The notes: generated by a model not told the origin, from the letters alone. A stretch of 64,000 bases of DNA from Puniceicoccus vermicola (GCF_014230055.1 NZ_JACHVA010000081.1:7501-71500), one strand, 5' to 3'; positions 1-8,635 are shown, counted from the first letter of the stretch. Program-made: numbers and translations.

Positions 1-504
1 ATTTTCGGGGCCATCGTTAATGAAATCGAAGGCGCTGGATGCACGGTTTTGGATGCCCGCGCCTTTATCGACCAAGACCTGGCCGACGCAGGCAAGATGA
101 CCAAAATAAAGCAATCCTGTGATTCCGAACACTTGGCCCACGGCATTCACATTGCCCGCGAGTCCGCTCGACTCCACATAGGCCAAGGCGTTCTCGTCCG
201 CAAGGGCACCGTCCTCGCCGTCGAAGCTTTCGAGGGAACAGACGACATGCTCAAACGCGGTGGCGGCTTCAAGACTGATCAAAAGATCTTCGTCAAGATT
301 CCCCATCCCGATCACGATTTCCGCTTCGACGTGCCCGTCTTCGGCATTCGAACACTTAAAACAATGATCGAATCCGGAATCACCACTGCGGCACTGGCAA
401 CCGATCAAACCGTCATCCTCGATAAAGAAGCGGTTCTCCAAGAAGCAACAAAAGCCGGAGTTGAAATTCTTGGATTCAATCCGGGAACTGAAAACATTCT
501 CTAG
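1..504 (+). CDS. lpxI: UDP-2,3-diacylglucosamine pyrophosphatase LpxI, C-terminal part (5' end outside window)
   Basis: The frame is open from base 1 and ends at TAG 502-504, so this is the C-terminal ~167 residues of a longer protein. Family features are the GQGVLVRKGTVLAVEAFEGTD stretch (quoted as GQGVLVRKGTVLAVEAFEG), a KxxQ-K-FVKIPHPDHDFRFDVP segment and the closing VPVFGIRTLKTM block typical of the LpxI (DUF1009) C-terminal catalytic domain. LpxI hydrolyses UDP-2,3-diacylglucosamine to lipid X at the inner membrane in lipid A synthesis, replacing LpxH in many non-gammaproteobacterial diderms. It fits the lipopolysaccharide genes kdsA and lptF/G elsewhere in the window. The start codon and N-terminal domain cannot be seen. 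Confidence 0.85.
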   Translation: MFGAIVNEIEGAGCTVLDARAFIDQDLADAGKMTKIKQSCDSEHLAHGIHIARESARLHIGQGVLVRKGTVLAVEAFEGTDDMLKRGGGFKTDQKIFVKIPHPDHDFRFDVPVFGIRTLKTMIESGITTAALATDQTVILDKEAVLQEATKAGVEILGFNPGTENIL

Positions 505-666
505 CCTACTTGTTGTTCGGTCTCGGCCGAGCGCCTTCCCAACCGACATTGCTGTCGACCGTCCGGCGCACTCCCCTTTCCAGAATGCAATGGTCATAGG
601 CCCTCTGCGCTTGCCACACAGTGGGCACTGGTTTGACAGGAATCCACCAGATGGATACCTATTCGA

Positions 667-1239
667 ATGACCCTGCGAATTTTCCCGAAACCACTCTGGT
701 TCGCGACCTCCCTCCTTCTATCTGCTTTTCATTCCATGTCTGCCACCGAACAAGCCTATCCGGAAACGCCGGTCGGGGAGATCGAGATAAAGAAGCTACC
801 GGGCGCGACCCTGATCGTCTCGAAATCGGGAAAGAGCTATTTCGAAGAAGACAACCAGCTTTTTCGACCACTCTTCCGCTACATCCAAGACCGAGACATC
901 GCCATGACGACTCCCGTCGAAGCCGAAATCAATCCCGGCGAGATGTTCTTTTACATCGGTGACGGCGTAGAGTCAGAAGAATTGACCAACACAGACGACG
1001 TTACCGTCCGCGAACTCCCGGAGCGTTCAGTGGCCAGCATCGGAGTCCGCGGCAGCTACAGCTCGTCCAACTTTCAAGAAGCGAAAGCGAAACTCGAGGC
1101 ATGGCTGGCGAACCAGTCGGATTGGCGAGCGACCGGCGACGCGAAAGGAGTTTTCTGGGACGGACCATTTACCCTCTGGTTTCTCAAGAGGTTCGAGGTT
1201 CACATTCCCGTCGAAGAGAAAGAAGAGCAGGGATCCTGA
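667..1239 (+). CDS. SOUL heme-binding family protein, exported
   Basis: 190 residues. The N-terminus is hydrophobic (about residues 8-26, ending near SMSA) and looks like a cleavable signal peptide, so the protein is probably periplasmic. The body matches the SOUL/HBP fold: an early EIKKLPGATLIVSKSGKSY strand pair, the RYIQDRDIAMTTPVE core (the MTxPV signature), and a C-terminal GPFTLWFLKRFEVHIPVEE segment resembling the family's P-x-T-P-x-x-RRNE-type end. Family members bind heme or related tetrapyrroles in some cases; the ligand here is unknown. It stands alone, 162 bases after lpxI with no overlap, so separate transcription is likely. Confidence 0.75.
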   Translation: MTLRIFPKPLWFATSLLLSAFHSMSATEQAYPETPVGEIEIKKLPGATLIVSKSGKSYFEEDNQLFRPLFRYIQDRDIAMTTPVEAEINPGEMFFYIGDGVESEELTNTDDVTVRELPERSVASIGVRGSYSSSNFQEAKAKLEAWLANQSDWRATGDAKGVFWDGPFTLWFLKRFEVHIPVEEKEEQGS

Positions 1240-1473
1240 CGTAGGTAGACAGTTCGGAGACTTTAGAGGCCGGACGTTGCTAACAGTGCCTACCACAACG
1301 AAGAACGGAGGTCACAACCAATCCTCAATTCGATCCCCCTCCACTCGCCAGCGAATTATCAGAAGCTCTAGGAAGAAGCCTGAGCCCCTCTCATCAGAAA
1401 GCCGGGAACCAGTCGACAACACCCTATTTTTAGCGTGACCGGGGAGACGGGATTCGGGAATGTGGAGTGCAGT

Positions 1474-1890
1474 ATGAGAATCATCCTGACGGCTCTTTCC
1501 TTGCTTCTTCTATTATTGGGAATTTTCTCTCTGGCTCTGCCGATTACGCTACTTTCCTCGGCGCTGTCGGGCGAATCGAGCCCGCTCTCACTGGCCGCAA
1601 TCATTCCGGCTCTGGCCTTGGCGATCGGCGTAAGTTGGTCGAGTGCATCGTTCTTGAAGCGGAGAGGAAGAAAGACAGCCAATCGAATGGCCTACGTGGC
1701 TGGATTTTTCGTGTGGATATCAACGAAGTCGCTGGCCGTCGATTTCTCTCAATCCAACGAAGAAGATTGGGGGAAAGGCGCGGTCCTCGCCTTGTTTCTT
1801 CTTCCTATCCTTTTGGGGATCCTCACCACAAAAACGATTAAGTTTCTGATCAGGAAAGCCTACGAGACTGAGGGCTACCCACCTCGATAA
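1474..1890 (+). CDS. Small integral membrane protein, function unknown
   Basis: 138 residues if started at ATG 1474, which has GGAG six bases upstream; an in-frame start at 1435 would add 13 polar residues and has no better ribosome site. Three or four hydrophobic segments are visible: residues ~2-27, ~33-53, ~68-85 and ~103-122, separated by a basic LKRRGRKTANR loop and an acidic DFSQSNEEDW loop. No family was recognised. It is convergent with mgtE, with the mgtE terminator between them. Coding status rests on the clean alternation of hydrophobic segments and short polar loops. Confidence 0.5.
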   Translation: MRIILTALSLLLLLLGIFSLALPITLLSSALSGESSPLSLAAIIPALALAIGVSWSSASFLKRRGRKTANRMAYVAGFFVWISTKSLAVDFSQSNEEDWGKGAVLALFLLPILLGILTTKTIKFLIRKAYETEGYPPR

Positions 1891-2015
1891 ACCTTCGGAA
1901 AAGAGGATATTTCGACTCCGGAGAAAATCGGTTTGAGAACCTAACGGGTCCGCAATATCAGCCAGAGCCCCGAGAGTTCTCTGCACATCCTGACCGCACC
2001 TCCGATTTTCTCGTA

Positions 2016-2044
2016 GAAAAGACTACCAGAGAGGAACTCTCTGG
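2016..2044 (-). terminator. Intrinsic terminator of mgtE
   Basis: A perfect 8-bp stem (CCAGAGAG / CTCTCTGG, 2026-2033 and 2037-2044) with a three-base loop lies 32 bases past the mgtE stop. Read on the minus strand it is followed by TAGTCTTTTCTA, a short T-rich run. Confidence 0.6.
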
Positions 2045-2075
2045 CGGATTGATCGATTGGCAGGAAACCGTCGGT

Positions 2076-3458
2076 CTACAGCAAAAACAAACTGCCAAGA
2101 CCGAGGAAGATCGCGAAACCGACGATATCCGTGGAGGCGGTGAGAAACATTTGGCTGCTCTGCGCAGGGTCGAGATTCATCTTTCGCAGGGTAATGGGAA
2201 TCAGGGCTCCGGCCAAACCCGCATAAGTCATGGAGAGAATCATGGCGACAAAGAGGACAATCGAGACATCCCATCGGCCGGCGAGAAATCCCACCGCGAC
2301 AGCGGAGATCATTCCGACGAGAATGCCGTTCAAACCAGCCTTGAATGCCTCGCGGATGAGAACGGACTTCGAGTCCTTACGCTCCAAACCGCCCAAGGCG
2401 AGGGTTCGAATCACGATGGCTAAAGTTTGCCCTCCGGCATTTCCCCCGAGACTGGCCACGATCGGCATACAGACGGCGAGGATGGTCAGATGGCTGATCT
2501 GCTCCTCAAAAATTGAAATCACCCCTCCAGCGAAAAAGGCGGAGAGGAGATTGACCAATAGCCACGGACTCCGCCGACAGACGCTATTCAGTATCGGATC
2601 GTGGATCGCCTCGTCTCCACCCGCACCGAGTGCTTTCTGGAAGTCCTCGGTCGCCTCCTGGTTAATAATGTCAATGATGTCATCATCCGTTACCATCCCG
2701 AGCAGGAGATTTCCGGAATCGACAACCGGCAGGGCGTGGAAGTTGTGCTTGGCCATCTCCAACGCGACATCCTCCTGATCCATCATGACATCCAAAACTC
2801 CCCTCAACTCCGATTTCATGATATCGCCGATAGAATCATCGGTTTTGGAAATGACGAGGTCGCGCATGGAAACGGTTCCGATCAATTTCCCCTCATCATC
2901 GACGACGTAGACGTAATGAATGTGCTCGAACCGATTGTTTAATGTCTGAATATGGTCGACGGCTTGTCGCACCGTCATCTGCCGTGAAACCGTAGCGACG
3001 TCAGTCGTCATGACGCCACCGGCCGAGTCCTTGGGATAGCTGATCAGCGTCCGGACCGTATCGGCCGTTTGAGGATCCACTCCGCCCAACAAGCGCTTCT
3101 GTTCCGCCTTTTTGAGTTCCCCAAAAATATCCGCCGAATCATCCGGGTCGAGGGCTTCGAGAACCTGCACCGCCCGGTTCTCGCGCATTCGCCCCAAAAC
3201 CTCGGCTGCGTCATCGCTTTCCATCTCCGACAAAACATCGGCGACCTCTTCGATATTGAGCAGACGGAGGACGACGCGGCGATCGTCCACTGCAAGGCGT
3301 TCAAGAAACCTCGCGACTGTGTGCGGCGAGGTCCGCGCCAGCCTTCCCGCGTCAAGCGTCTTCAGCTCGTGACTTTCGGCGAAGAGTATGAGCTCCCCTA
3401 GGGAGAACTCGTCAACGGCAGTGGGTGATTCGGGAAGAGGAGATTCTGCGTGCGACAT
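2076..3458 (-). CDS. mgtE: Magnesium transporter MgtE
   Basis: 460 residues, close to the family's usual ~450. Domain order is standard: an N-terminal MgtE superhelical domain (about 25-135, with the repeated LNIEEVADVLSEMESDDAAE and LDPDDSADIF acidic helices), a CBS pair (about 140-265), a plug helix, then five membrane segments (about 285-460). The last part contains the PIVASLGGNAGGQTLAIVIR pore helix motif diagnostic of MgtE. It is a dimeric inner-membrane Mg2+ channel gated by cytosolic Mg2+ bound between the N and CBS domains. It appears monocistronic: a terminator follows, and 366 bases without a gene precede it. I looked for an M-box Mg2+ riboswitch in that upstream stretch and saw none. 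Confidence 0.95.
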   Translation of the reverse strand: MSHAESPLPESPTAVDEFSLGELILFAESHELKTLDAGRLARTSPHTVARFLERLAVDDRRVVLRLLNIEEVADVLSEMESDDAAEVLGRMRENRAVQVLEALDPDDSADIFGELKKAEQKRLLGGVDPQTADTVRTLISYPKDSAGGVMTTDVATVSRQMTVRQAVDHIQTLNNRFEHIHYVYVVDDEGKLIGTVSMRDLVISKTDDSIGDIMKSELRGVLDVMMDQEDVALEMAKHNFHALPVVDSGNLLLGMVTDDDIIDIINQEATEDFQKALGAGGDEAIHDPILNSVCRRSPWLLVNLLSAFFAGGVISIFEEQISHLTILAVCMPIVASLGGNAGGQTLAIVIRTLALGGLERKDSKSVLIREAFKAGLNGILVGMISAVAVGFLAGRWDVSIVLFVAMILSMTYAGLAGALIPITLRKMNLDPAQSSQMFLTASTDIVGFAIFLGLGSLFLL

Positions 3459-3824
3459 GGTGTAGACGATCTGAGAGAGCGAAACGGCAAGGAAAAGGTA
3501 GTTCTTTCGCGCCTCCGTGAACTATCTGGAGGGGACCATCTAAGGAAGCATAATCCGACGATTTCCGGTGGCAGTAGAACTGCGCCCACCCGAAAGGAGT
3601 TTACTTGCCGGAAGAGTAACGCAGAAACGATCCACAAAAAAAGGCTCTTGCAGGCGGGGCGGAATGAATTCCGCGCTCCATCCAAAACCCGCGAGCCAAG
3701 GCAATGACCCAAAGAATCTATGATTTTTCAGTGAGACCTTCGAACTACAACATTGTAACCACGGTAAAGATGGAATGCCCCAAAGACCTACGCGAAGACG
3801 AGTTTGGTCTGCTCACTCGAAAGC
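3459..3824. other. Intergenic stretch upstream of mgtE, no gene seen
   Basis: About 366 bases between the mgtE start and the end of the small lipoprotein gene, both on the minus strand. It holds one short perfect inverted repeat, GCGGAAT-GA-ATTCCGC near 3657-3673, of unknown meaning. I saw no convincing coding frame, no M-box and no strong promoter. The mgtE promoter presumably lies in its first 150 bases. Confidence 0.5.
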
Positions 3825-3983
3825 CTAGTTATTAATCTTACCCTGATCCTCAAGCGAGGGATCTTCCTCCATGACATTCCCATCGCTCTCCTCAATCTCA
3901 GCCGCAGTCGCACAACCGGACAAACCCGTGAGGAGGAAAAGAAAGAGAGCGGAGAAAAGATAGGGAAAAACGGATTTAGACAT
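3825..3983 (-). CDS. Very small lipoprotein (52 residues)
   Basis: A 52-codon frame running from ATG 3983 to TAG 3825. The protein starts MSKSVFPYLFSALFLFLLTG and continues LSGC, a textbook lipobox with Cys24, followed by ATAAEIEESDGNVMEEDPSLE, an acidic tail of under 30 residues. The mature product would be a tiny acylated, acidic peptide on the outer or inner membrane. Alanine-threonine after Cys rather than Asp favours outer-membrane sorting under the E. coli rule, which may not hold here. It lies 95 bases downstream of the BlaR1-like gene on the same strand and might be part of its regulon. Ten consecutive G on the coding strand lie 29 bases before its start. Family unknown; entericidin-like in size only. 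Confidence 0.65.
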   Translation of the reverse strand: MSKSVFPYLFSALFLFLLTGLSGCATAAEIEESDGNVMEEDPSLEDQGKINN

Positions 3984-4012
3984 GGTTTGAAAAAAAAGAA
4001 CAAATGAACGAG

Positions 4013-4022
4013 CCCCCCCCCC
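4013..4022. repeat. Ten-base C homopolymer (G10 on the minus strand)
   Basis: An uninterrupted run of ten C between two A runs (A8 at 3990-3997 and A9 at 4039-4047). It sits 29 bases upstream of the small lipoprotein ATG, in the position of its promoter or leader. Confidence 0.9.
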
Positions 4023-4078
4023 AACTGAATCCGTATCGAAAAAAAAAGCTGAGGATGATTCGCGAAATCGCCGATAAG

Positions 4079-7000
4079 CTAGTCAGCCAAACTCCCGTCA
4101 AACCACTCATACAATTCCACCGTGAGCACCGCTTCTTCGCCGACCCCAGACTGGACCTCCACCTCGCCGCCCTTGCCTGCCCGAGTGTTCATCCGAAAGT
4201 TCCCTTGAGGCAGGTTGGTGAAAATGAAGCGTCCCTGGGCATCCGTCTTTCCTCCCTTGAACCAGCTAGGCCAAGCATCCGGCACGTAGGGTTCACGCGA
4301 GGCGTAGACTTCGGCCCCGACAACGGCCTTCCCCGTTGCGGCATCCAAAACCCTTCCCGACACTTCGCTCCCTGGAGCAAGCTGGATCTCCTGACGGGAC
4401 TTGCCAAAATTGATATCCCACCGTTTCGGCTGACAGCCCTCCACGTCCTCAATCTCCAGATAGGTCTTTCCCCGCACCTCCGGGTTCACCCCGTCGATCA
4501 CGAACCGTCCGTCACCATCGGTAATCACGCCCCCGCGTGCGAATCCATGCCCGCCATCGGCCTCGATAAAGAGATTCAACCATTGAAACGCGGCCGGTGA
4601 ACCATCCGGGCGCAGGAGGCGCCCCTCCACCGGAATACCTTCCGGAAGGGTGAGCACCAATTCCTTTATCGGAGCCCCCTCATCGAGAAGCACCGGCTTG
4701 GAGAATAAATAGGTAAATTCCCTAGAGACGCTGACCACATATTGATCCCCCAAAGGAAGAGGGCTGGCCAAAAACCGATTCTGCTGGTCCTCCTGGGTCG
4801 CGGAATTTTTCACTTCGACGCCGATGTTGGAAGAACGGTTCTCATCCGCCTTCTGGCGACGAAAGACGCCGATCAAAAGGCTATCGGCCGGATCTCCGTT
4901 TTCCTCAAGGACCGATCCATAAATCGCTCCGGCTGGAACGGCGTCGACCGTGATCGTCGCACCCGGCTCACTGATTTCATGCGAGCGAACCGGATCAATC
5001 CAATAGCCGATCAGCCCCTCGGGTTGAATCCCGATACGGTTGGGATACGGAACTTTCAGCGAAGCAACTCCCTCTCTCAGCTCGAGAACGCGCTTCTTCA
5101 TTCGGCGAACCTTTCCTTTAATGTCCCCGTTTTCGATATATTCCACCACAAGTTTTCCCTGCGCCTCGGGATCGCCCTCCGGAGTCCGGATACGGATCTC
5201 CAGCATTCCAAGCTGAACCGTCGGTTCTGAACTCTGATCGACGTTCGGCTGATCCGCACTCGTGGAAAACGCAATTGCTATCGGGCCCGATTCCCACTCC
5301 TCCGGCGAAAAGGACAATTGCTGGTCGGCTACTTTCATCCGAACCGGAACACGGACCGACGGCGACCAGAGTATCGTCGCCCCTCCACCGACCACCGGTG
5401 ACGAAACGGTTTCCCTTCCGATCCCCGAACTTAAACTAGGCGTCTCGAGAGACTGACTCAAGGTCACCTCCACCTCCGATTGCGTTGGCGGCAATCCGGT
5501 AATCTCGAATCGAATGGGCCTCGACTTCCTCAACTCGACCGAAGTGGATCCGCCCGCACCGAGCGGACCGATGAAGGCACTTTCATACCCCTCTTTCTCA
5601 ACGAAGAAATAATAGATCGAACCCGCGCCCAAACTGGTAGCGACCAAATCCCCCTCTTCACCCGAAGTGGCAATGACCGGGCCGGACTTATCAAGACTTT
5701 GGTTCAAACCCGTGGAAAAGCGGAACACCATCCGCAAAGAAACGTCTCCGAGCAGCTCTCCATCCTCCGCCGAAAGCACCTCGATCCGAAGAGGTTCGGT
5801 CGGAGACAAGGTCAACTCCTCGATCAAGCCCGGCTCTATCGACACCTTTTCCCACAAACCCTCGCCATATCCGGACAGACTTGCCTCTATTTTCAGCGGC
5901 AATTCGCTCATGTGTTCAACGATGACGATTCCCTCTTCATCCGAAACCCGTTCCTTCGGGGATCCCTGCACCCTTCCCGCATTAACGCTCGTCTTCAACT
6001 CGACCCCCGAAAGAGGCTTGCCGGATTCCGCATCCACGAACCGCAGCTTCCCGACAAACCCCTCGCTCAGGATAAACTCGAGCCCGGTCCGGTCGGCATC
6101 GAATTGGCCAAGATCGAACTCGAACGGCGCATAGTTTTCCGGCTCGAAAAGAAGCTCCGCCCTTCCCTTCCGAACGGATGCCGTAAAGGTCCCGTCGCTC
6201 CCCGCACGCGCCGAGGCCATGATCGAAGAGGTTCCGCTGATACTAAAGGAATGGATCGGAATACGACCCACCGGGACCGATCCGTCCGGCCCCCGAAGAA
6301 CGCCACTGACTTCAAATTCTTGATTCTTCTCGGGACGTCCGAACTCCTCTTTCCGTTCCAGTGACGGCTGTGGATAGACTTCTCCCACCGCCTCAATCTC
6401 TCGTATCCGTTCCTCCGCAGTCAGCACTTTCGCCACCCCGATCGAGCCGACCTGGAACGCGATCAACATGACCGCAATCACCGCCGTCCAACCGAAGAGA
6501 ACCGGCCAGCGCAACCGCATCTCCGGAATCGCCTGCGGACTGATCAACCGCCTCACGCGCCCGAGAAGGGAGCCTTTTCCGCCCTTCCCGGCAAAGGAGG
6601 AGGCCGTTGCGAACTTGCCTCCGAGTCCCGCTTGGGCGGTTTCGAGAAGAGCTTCCAAATACTCTTTTTTCCGACCCGTCACCCGGACCGCCTCCTGATC
6701 GCAGCAGGCCTCCCGCTCGGCGCGAACCACTCCGCTGATCCACCAGAGAAAGGGGTTGAAGAACAAAAGCGCTTCGGCAAAGAGCTGGACCAGATTCCAC
6801 AACGGATCCAGACGCCGTAGATGGGCAAACTCATGAGCGATGACCATCTCGAGCTGCTCCCGGGGCATGGCCGTAGCCATGGAGAGCGGCAGGAGTACGA
6901 CGGGCTTTACGATGCCCAAGACGCAGGCAACGGATACCCGGCGACATACTCGGATCGGCACGGATTTCCGCAGCCCACATCTTTGCGCCAAACCCTCCCA

Positions 7001-7510
7001 CGAAAATCCGGCAAACTCCTCGCTCTCCTTTCTCAATGCCGAAACGGCCACCATTGAACGAAGAAGACGCATCAGCCCCGCAAAAAAGCCGAGGGTCCAA
7101 ACCGCCACGACCCAGGCCGCCCACGATTTCGATCCCGCCCTTCGGGCATTTCCGGCCAGTGCTTCCTCATGGTAATCGATAACCCGGTCCAACTCCGAAC
7201 GCGAGGGCTCGGCGACCGACACCACAGCCACGGACTCTGACCGCCCGCTCTCTTCCGAAATCTCCAATAGAGGCGACGAGGTGGGATCTCCCTCTCCGGT
7301 AAAAGAGAGAGAGGCAATCGTCACCGGAACGGCGAGAACGAGAAGGATCAAGGCAGCGAAGGCCACCCCGTAGCGGAGACCGGATCGAGCCGCCGGGATC
7401 AGGCGTAGAAGAAAGTAAACCAGCGCAGCCAGGACCCACCCCTGCCAGAGATTGTGAAGCAGCGCCTCCGCCGTCAGTTGAAGAATCTCCCGGGGATCGT
7501 CAAAGTTCAT
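4079..7510 (-). CDS. BlaR1-like M56 membrane metallopeptidase with a giant repeat ectodomain
   Basis: 1143 residues. The N-terminal ~355 residues are a BlaR1/MecR1-type M56 protease: three hydrophobic segments (about 22-40, 46-70, 130-150), a cytosolic zinc protease with HEFAH at 226-230 and an AEREACCDQEA helix near 264-273 supplying the third ligand, then a fourth segment at about 335-356. In place of the C-terminal penicillin-binding sensor there are ~780 residues of extracytoplasmic beta-sandwich material resembling carboxypeptidase regulatory-like domains (for example EVSGRVLDAATGKAVVGAEV and GRLLRPDGSPAAFQWLNLF). It follows the blaI-like gene by 9 bases, so the two form a sensor-repressor operon. 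On signal, the protease would be expected to inactivate the repressor. The inducer is unknown; nothing seen binds beta-lactams. At least six ectodomain repeats can be picked out by eye. Confidence 0.85.
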   Translation of the reverse strand: MNFDDPREILQLTAEALLHNLWQGWVLAALVYFLLRLIPAARSGLRYGVAFAALILLVLAVPVTIASLSFTGEGDPTSSPLLEISEESGRSESVAVVSVAEPSRSELDRVIDYHEEALAGNARRAGSKSWAAWVVAVWTLGFFAGLMRLLRSMVAVSALRKESEEFAGFSWEGLAQRCGLRKSVPIRVCRRVSVACVLGIVKPVVLLPLSMATAMPREQLEMVIAHEFAHLRRLDPLWNLVQLFAEALLFFNPFLWWISGVVRAEREACCDQEAVRVTGRKKEYLEALLETAQAGLGGKFATASSFAGKGGKGSLLGRVRRLISPQAIPEMRLRWPVLFGWTAVIAVMLIAFQVGSIGVAKVLTAEERIREIEAVGEVYPQPSLERKEEFGRPEKNQEFEVSGVLRGPDGSVPVGRIPIHSFSISGTSSIMASARAGSDGTFTASVRKGRAELLFEPENYAPFEFDLGQFDADRTGLEFILSEGFVGKLRFVDAESGKPLSGVELKTSVNAGRVQGSPKERVSDEEGIVIVEHMSELPLKIEASLSGYGEGLWEKVSIEPGLIEELTLSPTEPLRIEVLSAEDGELLGDVSLRMVFRFSTGLNQSLDKSGPVIATSGEEGDLVATSLGAGSIYYFFVEKEGYESAFIGPLGAGGSTSVELRKSRPIRFEITGLPPTQSEVEVTLSQSLETPSLSSGIGRETVSSPVVGGGATILWSPSVRVPVRMKVADQQLSFSPEEWESGPIAIAFSTSADQPNVDQSSEPTVQLGMLEIRIRTPEGDPEAQGKLVVEYIENGDIKGKVRRMKKRVLELREGVASLKVPYPNRIGIQPEGLIGYWIDPVRSHEISEPGATITVDAVPAGAIYGSVLEENGDPADSLLIGVFRRQKADENRSSNIGVEVKNSATQEDQQNRFLASPLPLGDQYVVSVSREFTYLFSKPVLLDEGAPIKELVLTLPEGIPVEGRLLRPDGSPAAFQWLNLFIEADGGHGFARGGVITDGDGRFVIDGVNPEVRGKTYLEIEDVEGCQPKRWDINFGKSRQEIQLAPGSEVSGRVLDAATGKAVVGAEVYASREPYVPDAWPSWFKGGKTDAQGRFIFTNLPQGNFRMNTRAGKGGEVEVQSGVGEEAVLTVELYEWFDGSLAD

Positions 7511-7519
7511 CGATGACTC

Positions 7520-7903
7520 CTATTTTTTCTCTTCCTCGAGAGAGGCCAACAGCTTGCGAATCTCCGCGATCTCTTCGTAATCAACATTCTCCGAATCGAG
7601 CAGTTGCTGCATGACCAGACTCGGCCGTCCCCGGAAGATCTGTTGGGTCAGCCGTTGAAGAATCGGCTTCGAAATCTCTTCGCGATCAACCACCGCGGTC
7701 CAAAGATCACCGCCCCCCGAAGAACTTTTCTCCTTCTCCAGCAGCCCCTTCTTCCGCATGACCTGCATCACAGAAAGGACGCTCGTATAGGCCCGCTCCT
7801 TCCCATCCGGCAAACGCTCCCGCACCTCCCGCACCGTCAATCCGGGCGCCTCCCAGAGCACCCCCAACACCTGTAACTCGAAATCAGAAGGCTTCTTTTT
7901 CAT
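7520..7903 (-). CDS. BlaI/MecI-family transcriptional repressor
   Basis: 127 residues from ATG 7903; a longer reading from 7951 would run through the operator dyads and is rejected. The winged-helix domain is seen at about 4-75: SDFELQVLGVLWEAPGLTVR, then EVRERLPDGKERAYTSVLSV and a wing ending KKGLLEKEK. The C-terminal dimerisation helix includes FRGRPSLVMQQLLD. The YTSVLSVMQVMRKKG helix is the standard recognition helix region. BlaI proteins are homodimers that repress their own operon and are cleaved when the partner M56 protease is activated. Two perfect inverted repeats lie directly upstream of the start, consistent with autoregulation of this operon. Confidence 0.92.
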   Translation of the reverse strand: MKKKPSDFELQVLGVLWEAPGLTVREVRERLPDGKERAYTSVLSVMQVMRKKGLLEKEKSSSGGGDLWTAVVDREEISKPILQRLTQQIFRGRPSLVMQQLLDSENVDYEEIAEIRKLLASLEEEKK

Positions 7904-7913
7904 GGGAACGAAT

Positions 7914-7933
7914 ACTACTGCAACTACAGTAGT
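7914..7933. promoter_or_regulatory. Probable BlaI operator dyad 1
   Basis: Perfect 7-bp inverted repeat ACTACTG-CAACTA-CAGTAGT, centred about 20 bases upstream of the repressor start. The TAC/GTA core resembles BlaI/MecI operators. Confidence 0.75.
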
Positions 7934-7939
7934 CGTCAA

Positions 7940-7955
7940 TACTGTAAGCACAGTA
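7940..7955. promoter_or_regulatory. Probable BlaI operator dyad 2
   Basis: Perfect 6-bp inverted repeat TACTGT-AAGC-ACAGTA, six bases beyond dyad 1, sharing the ACAGTA/TACTGT half-site. Two neighbouring dyads are usual for this repressor family. Confidence 0.72.
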
Positions 7956-8263
7956 GCTCCACCAATTTTCCGGGCACTCGTATTTCACCTATTAGACTCC
8001 TATTGGCCTACTTCGAGCCATATTCGATTGCACACCTTCACGAAACCTTCGCACAGAGCTCGGCTCGACCTCCCTCGAGAGCTCCGGTGATCAGATTTTT
8101 ACCGCACCCAAAATCGGTCGTGAATCCTCCGTTTACGCGGACCGGCCACCTCAGAAAGGAGAAGGCTTCGAAGGCGCCGAAAAATCAAGCCATCCCCGAA
8201 GGATGGGACAGAAGTGATTCCATCAAGGATTTCAAATCCTCCGGACCCAGTGGTTTCAACCCA
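7956..8263. other. Intergenic stretch, no gene seen
   Basis: About 308 bases between the BlaI-type operators and the 3' end of the minimal zincin gene. A plus-strand frame crosses it (8003-8404), but its second half is antisense to the zincin and it shows no domain, so it is not called. The promoter for the blaI operon should be within the first ~60 bases. Confidence 0.5.
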
Positions 8264-8635
8264 TCAATCCAGACCGCGTACGACCAAATCTTCCTCGTCA
8301 AACCCGAGAAGGTGCCCGAGCTCGTGAAGAAGGGTGCCGCGGACCTCATCGCAAAAAGTTTTCTGATCCCCGTCGGCAAAATCGAAGAGGTTTTCCAGAA
8401 ATAGGTAGATCCGGGCCTGCCCGGCCTGATCTTCCTCTCCTAGGTCTCCCCCTTCGAACAATCCGAGGAGATCCGGCTCCAAGCCTTCTTCGATCAAACG
8501 CCGCGGCACTTTCTCAAAGAGCAGCACCGGAATCTCGACGGCAATCTCTCGAATCTCTTCCGGGAGCTCCTGCATGGTCGATTCGACGACCTGTCCCGCC
8601 GTAGCCATGAGCCGGGCTCCGGCCTCCGCCTTCAT
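8264..8635 (-). CDS. Minimal zincin-type metallopeptidase family protein
   Basis: 123 residues from ATG 8635, which overlaps the stop of the upstream phosphatase as ATGA. The single clear motif is LLHELGHLLGFDEEDL near residues 102-117: the HExxHxxGxxE zincin signature, with His, His and a downstream acidic residue as zinc ligands. The upstream part (LPEEIREIAVEIPVLLFEKV, then a segment rich in GLF/GGD and IYLFLENL) matches the small standalone metallopeptidase family found in many bacteria (MPN/DUF1025-like). Substrate unknown. The 4-base overlap indicates translational coupling with the inositol-phosphatase family gene. Confidence 0.8.
   Translation of the reverse strand: MKAEAGARLMATAGQVVESTMQELPEEIREIAVEIPVLLFEKVPRRLIEEGLEPDLLGLFEGGDLGEEDQAGQARIYLFLENLFDFADGDQKTFCDEVRGTLLHELGHLLGFDEEDLVVRGLD

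Noticed and set aside
3459-3824. Possible M-box Mg2+ riboswitch upstream of mgtE
   Set aside because: No conserved core or nested hairpins were recognisable in the region.
4079-7510. Direct beta-lactam resistance locus
   Set aside because: The protease and repressor are of the BlaR1/BlaI type but no beta-lactamase or penicillin-binding sensor domain is present.
8003-8404. Plus-strand open frame across the gap and into the zincin gene
   Set aside because: No domain; its second half is antisense to the HExxH protein.
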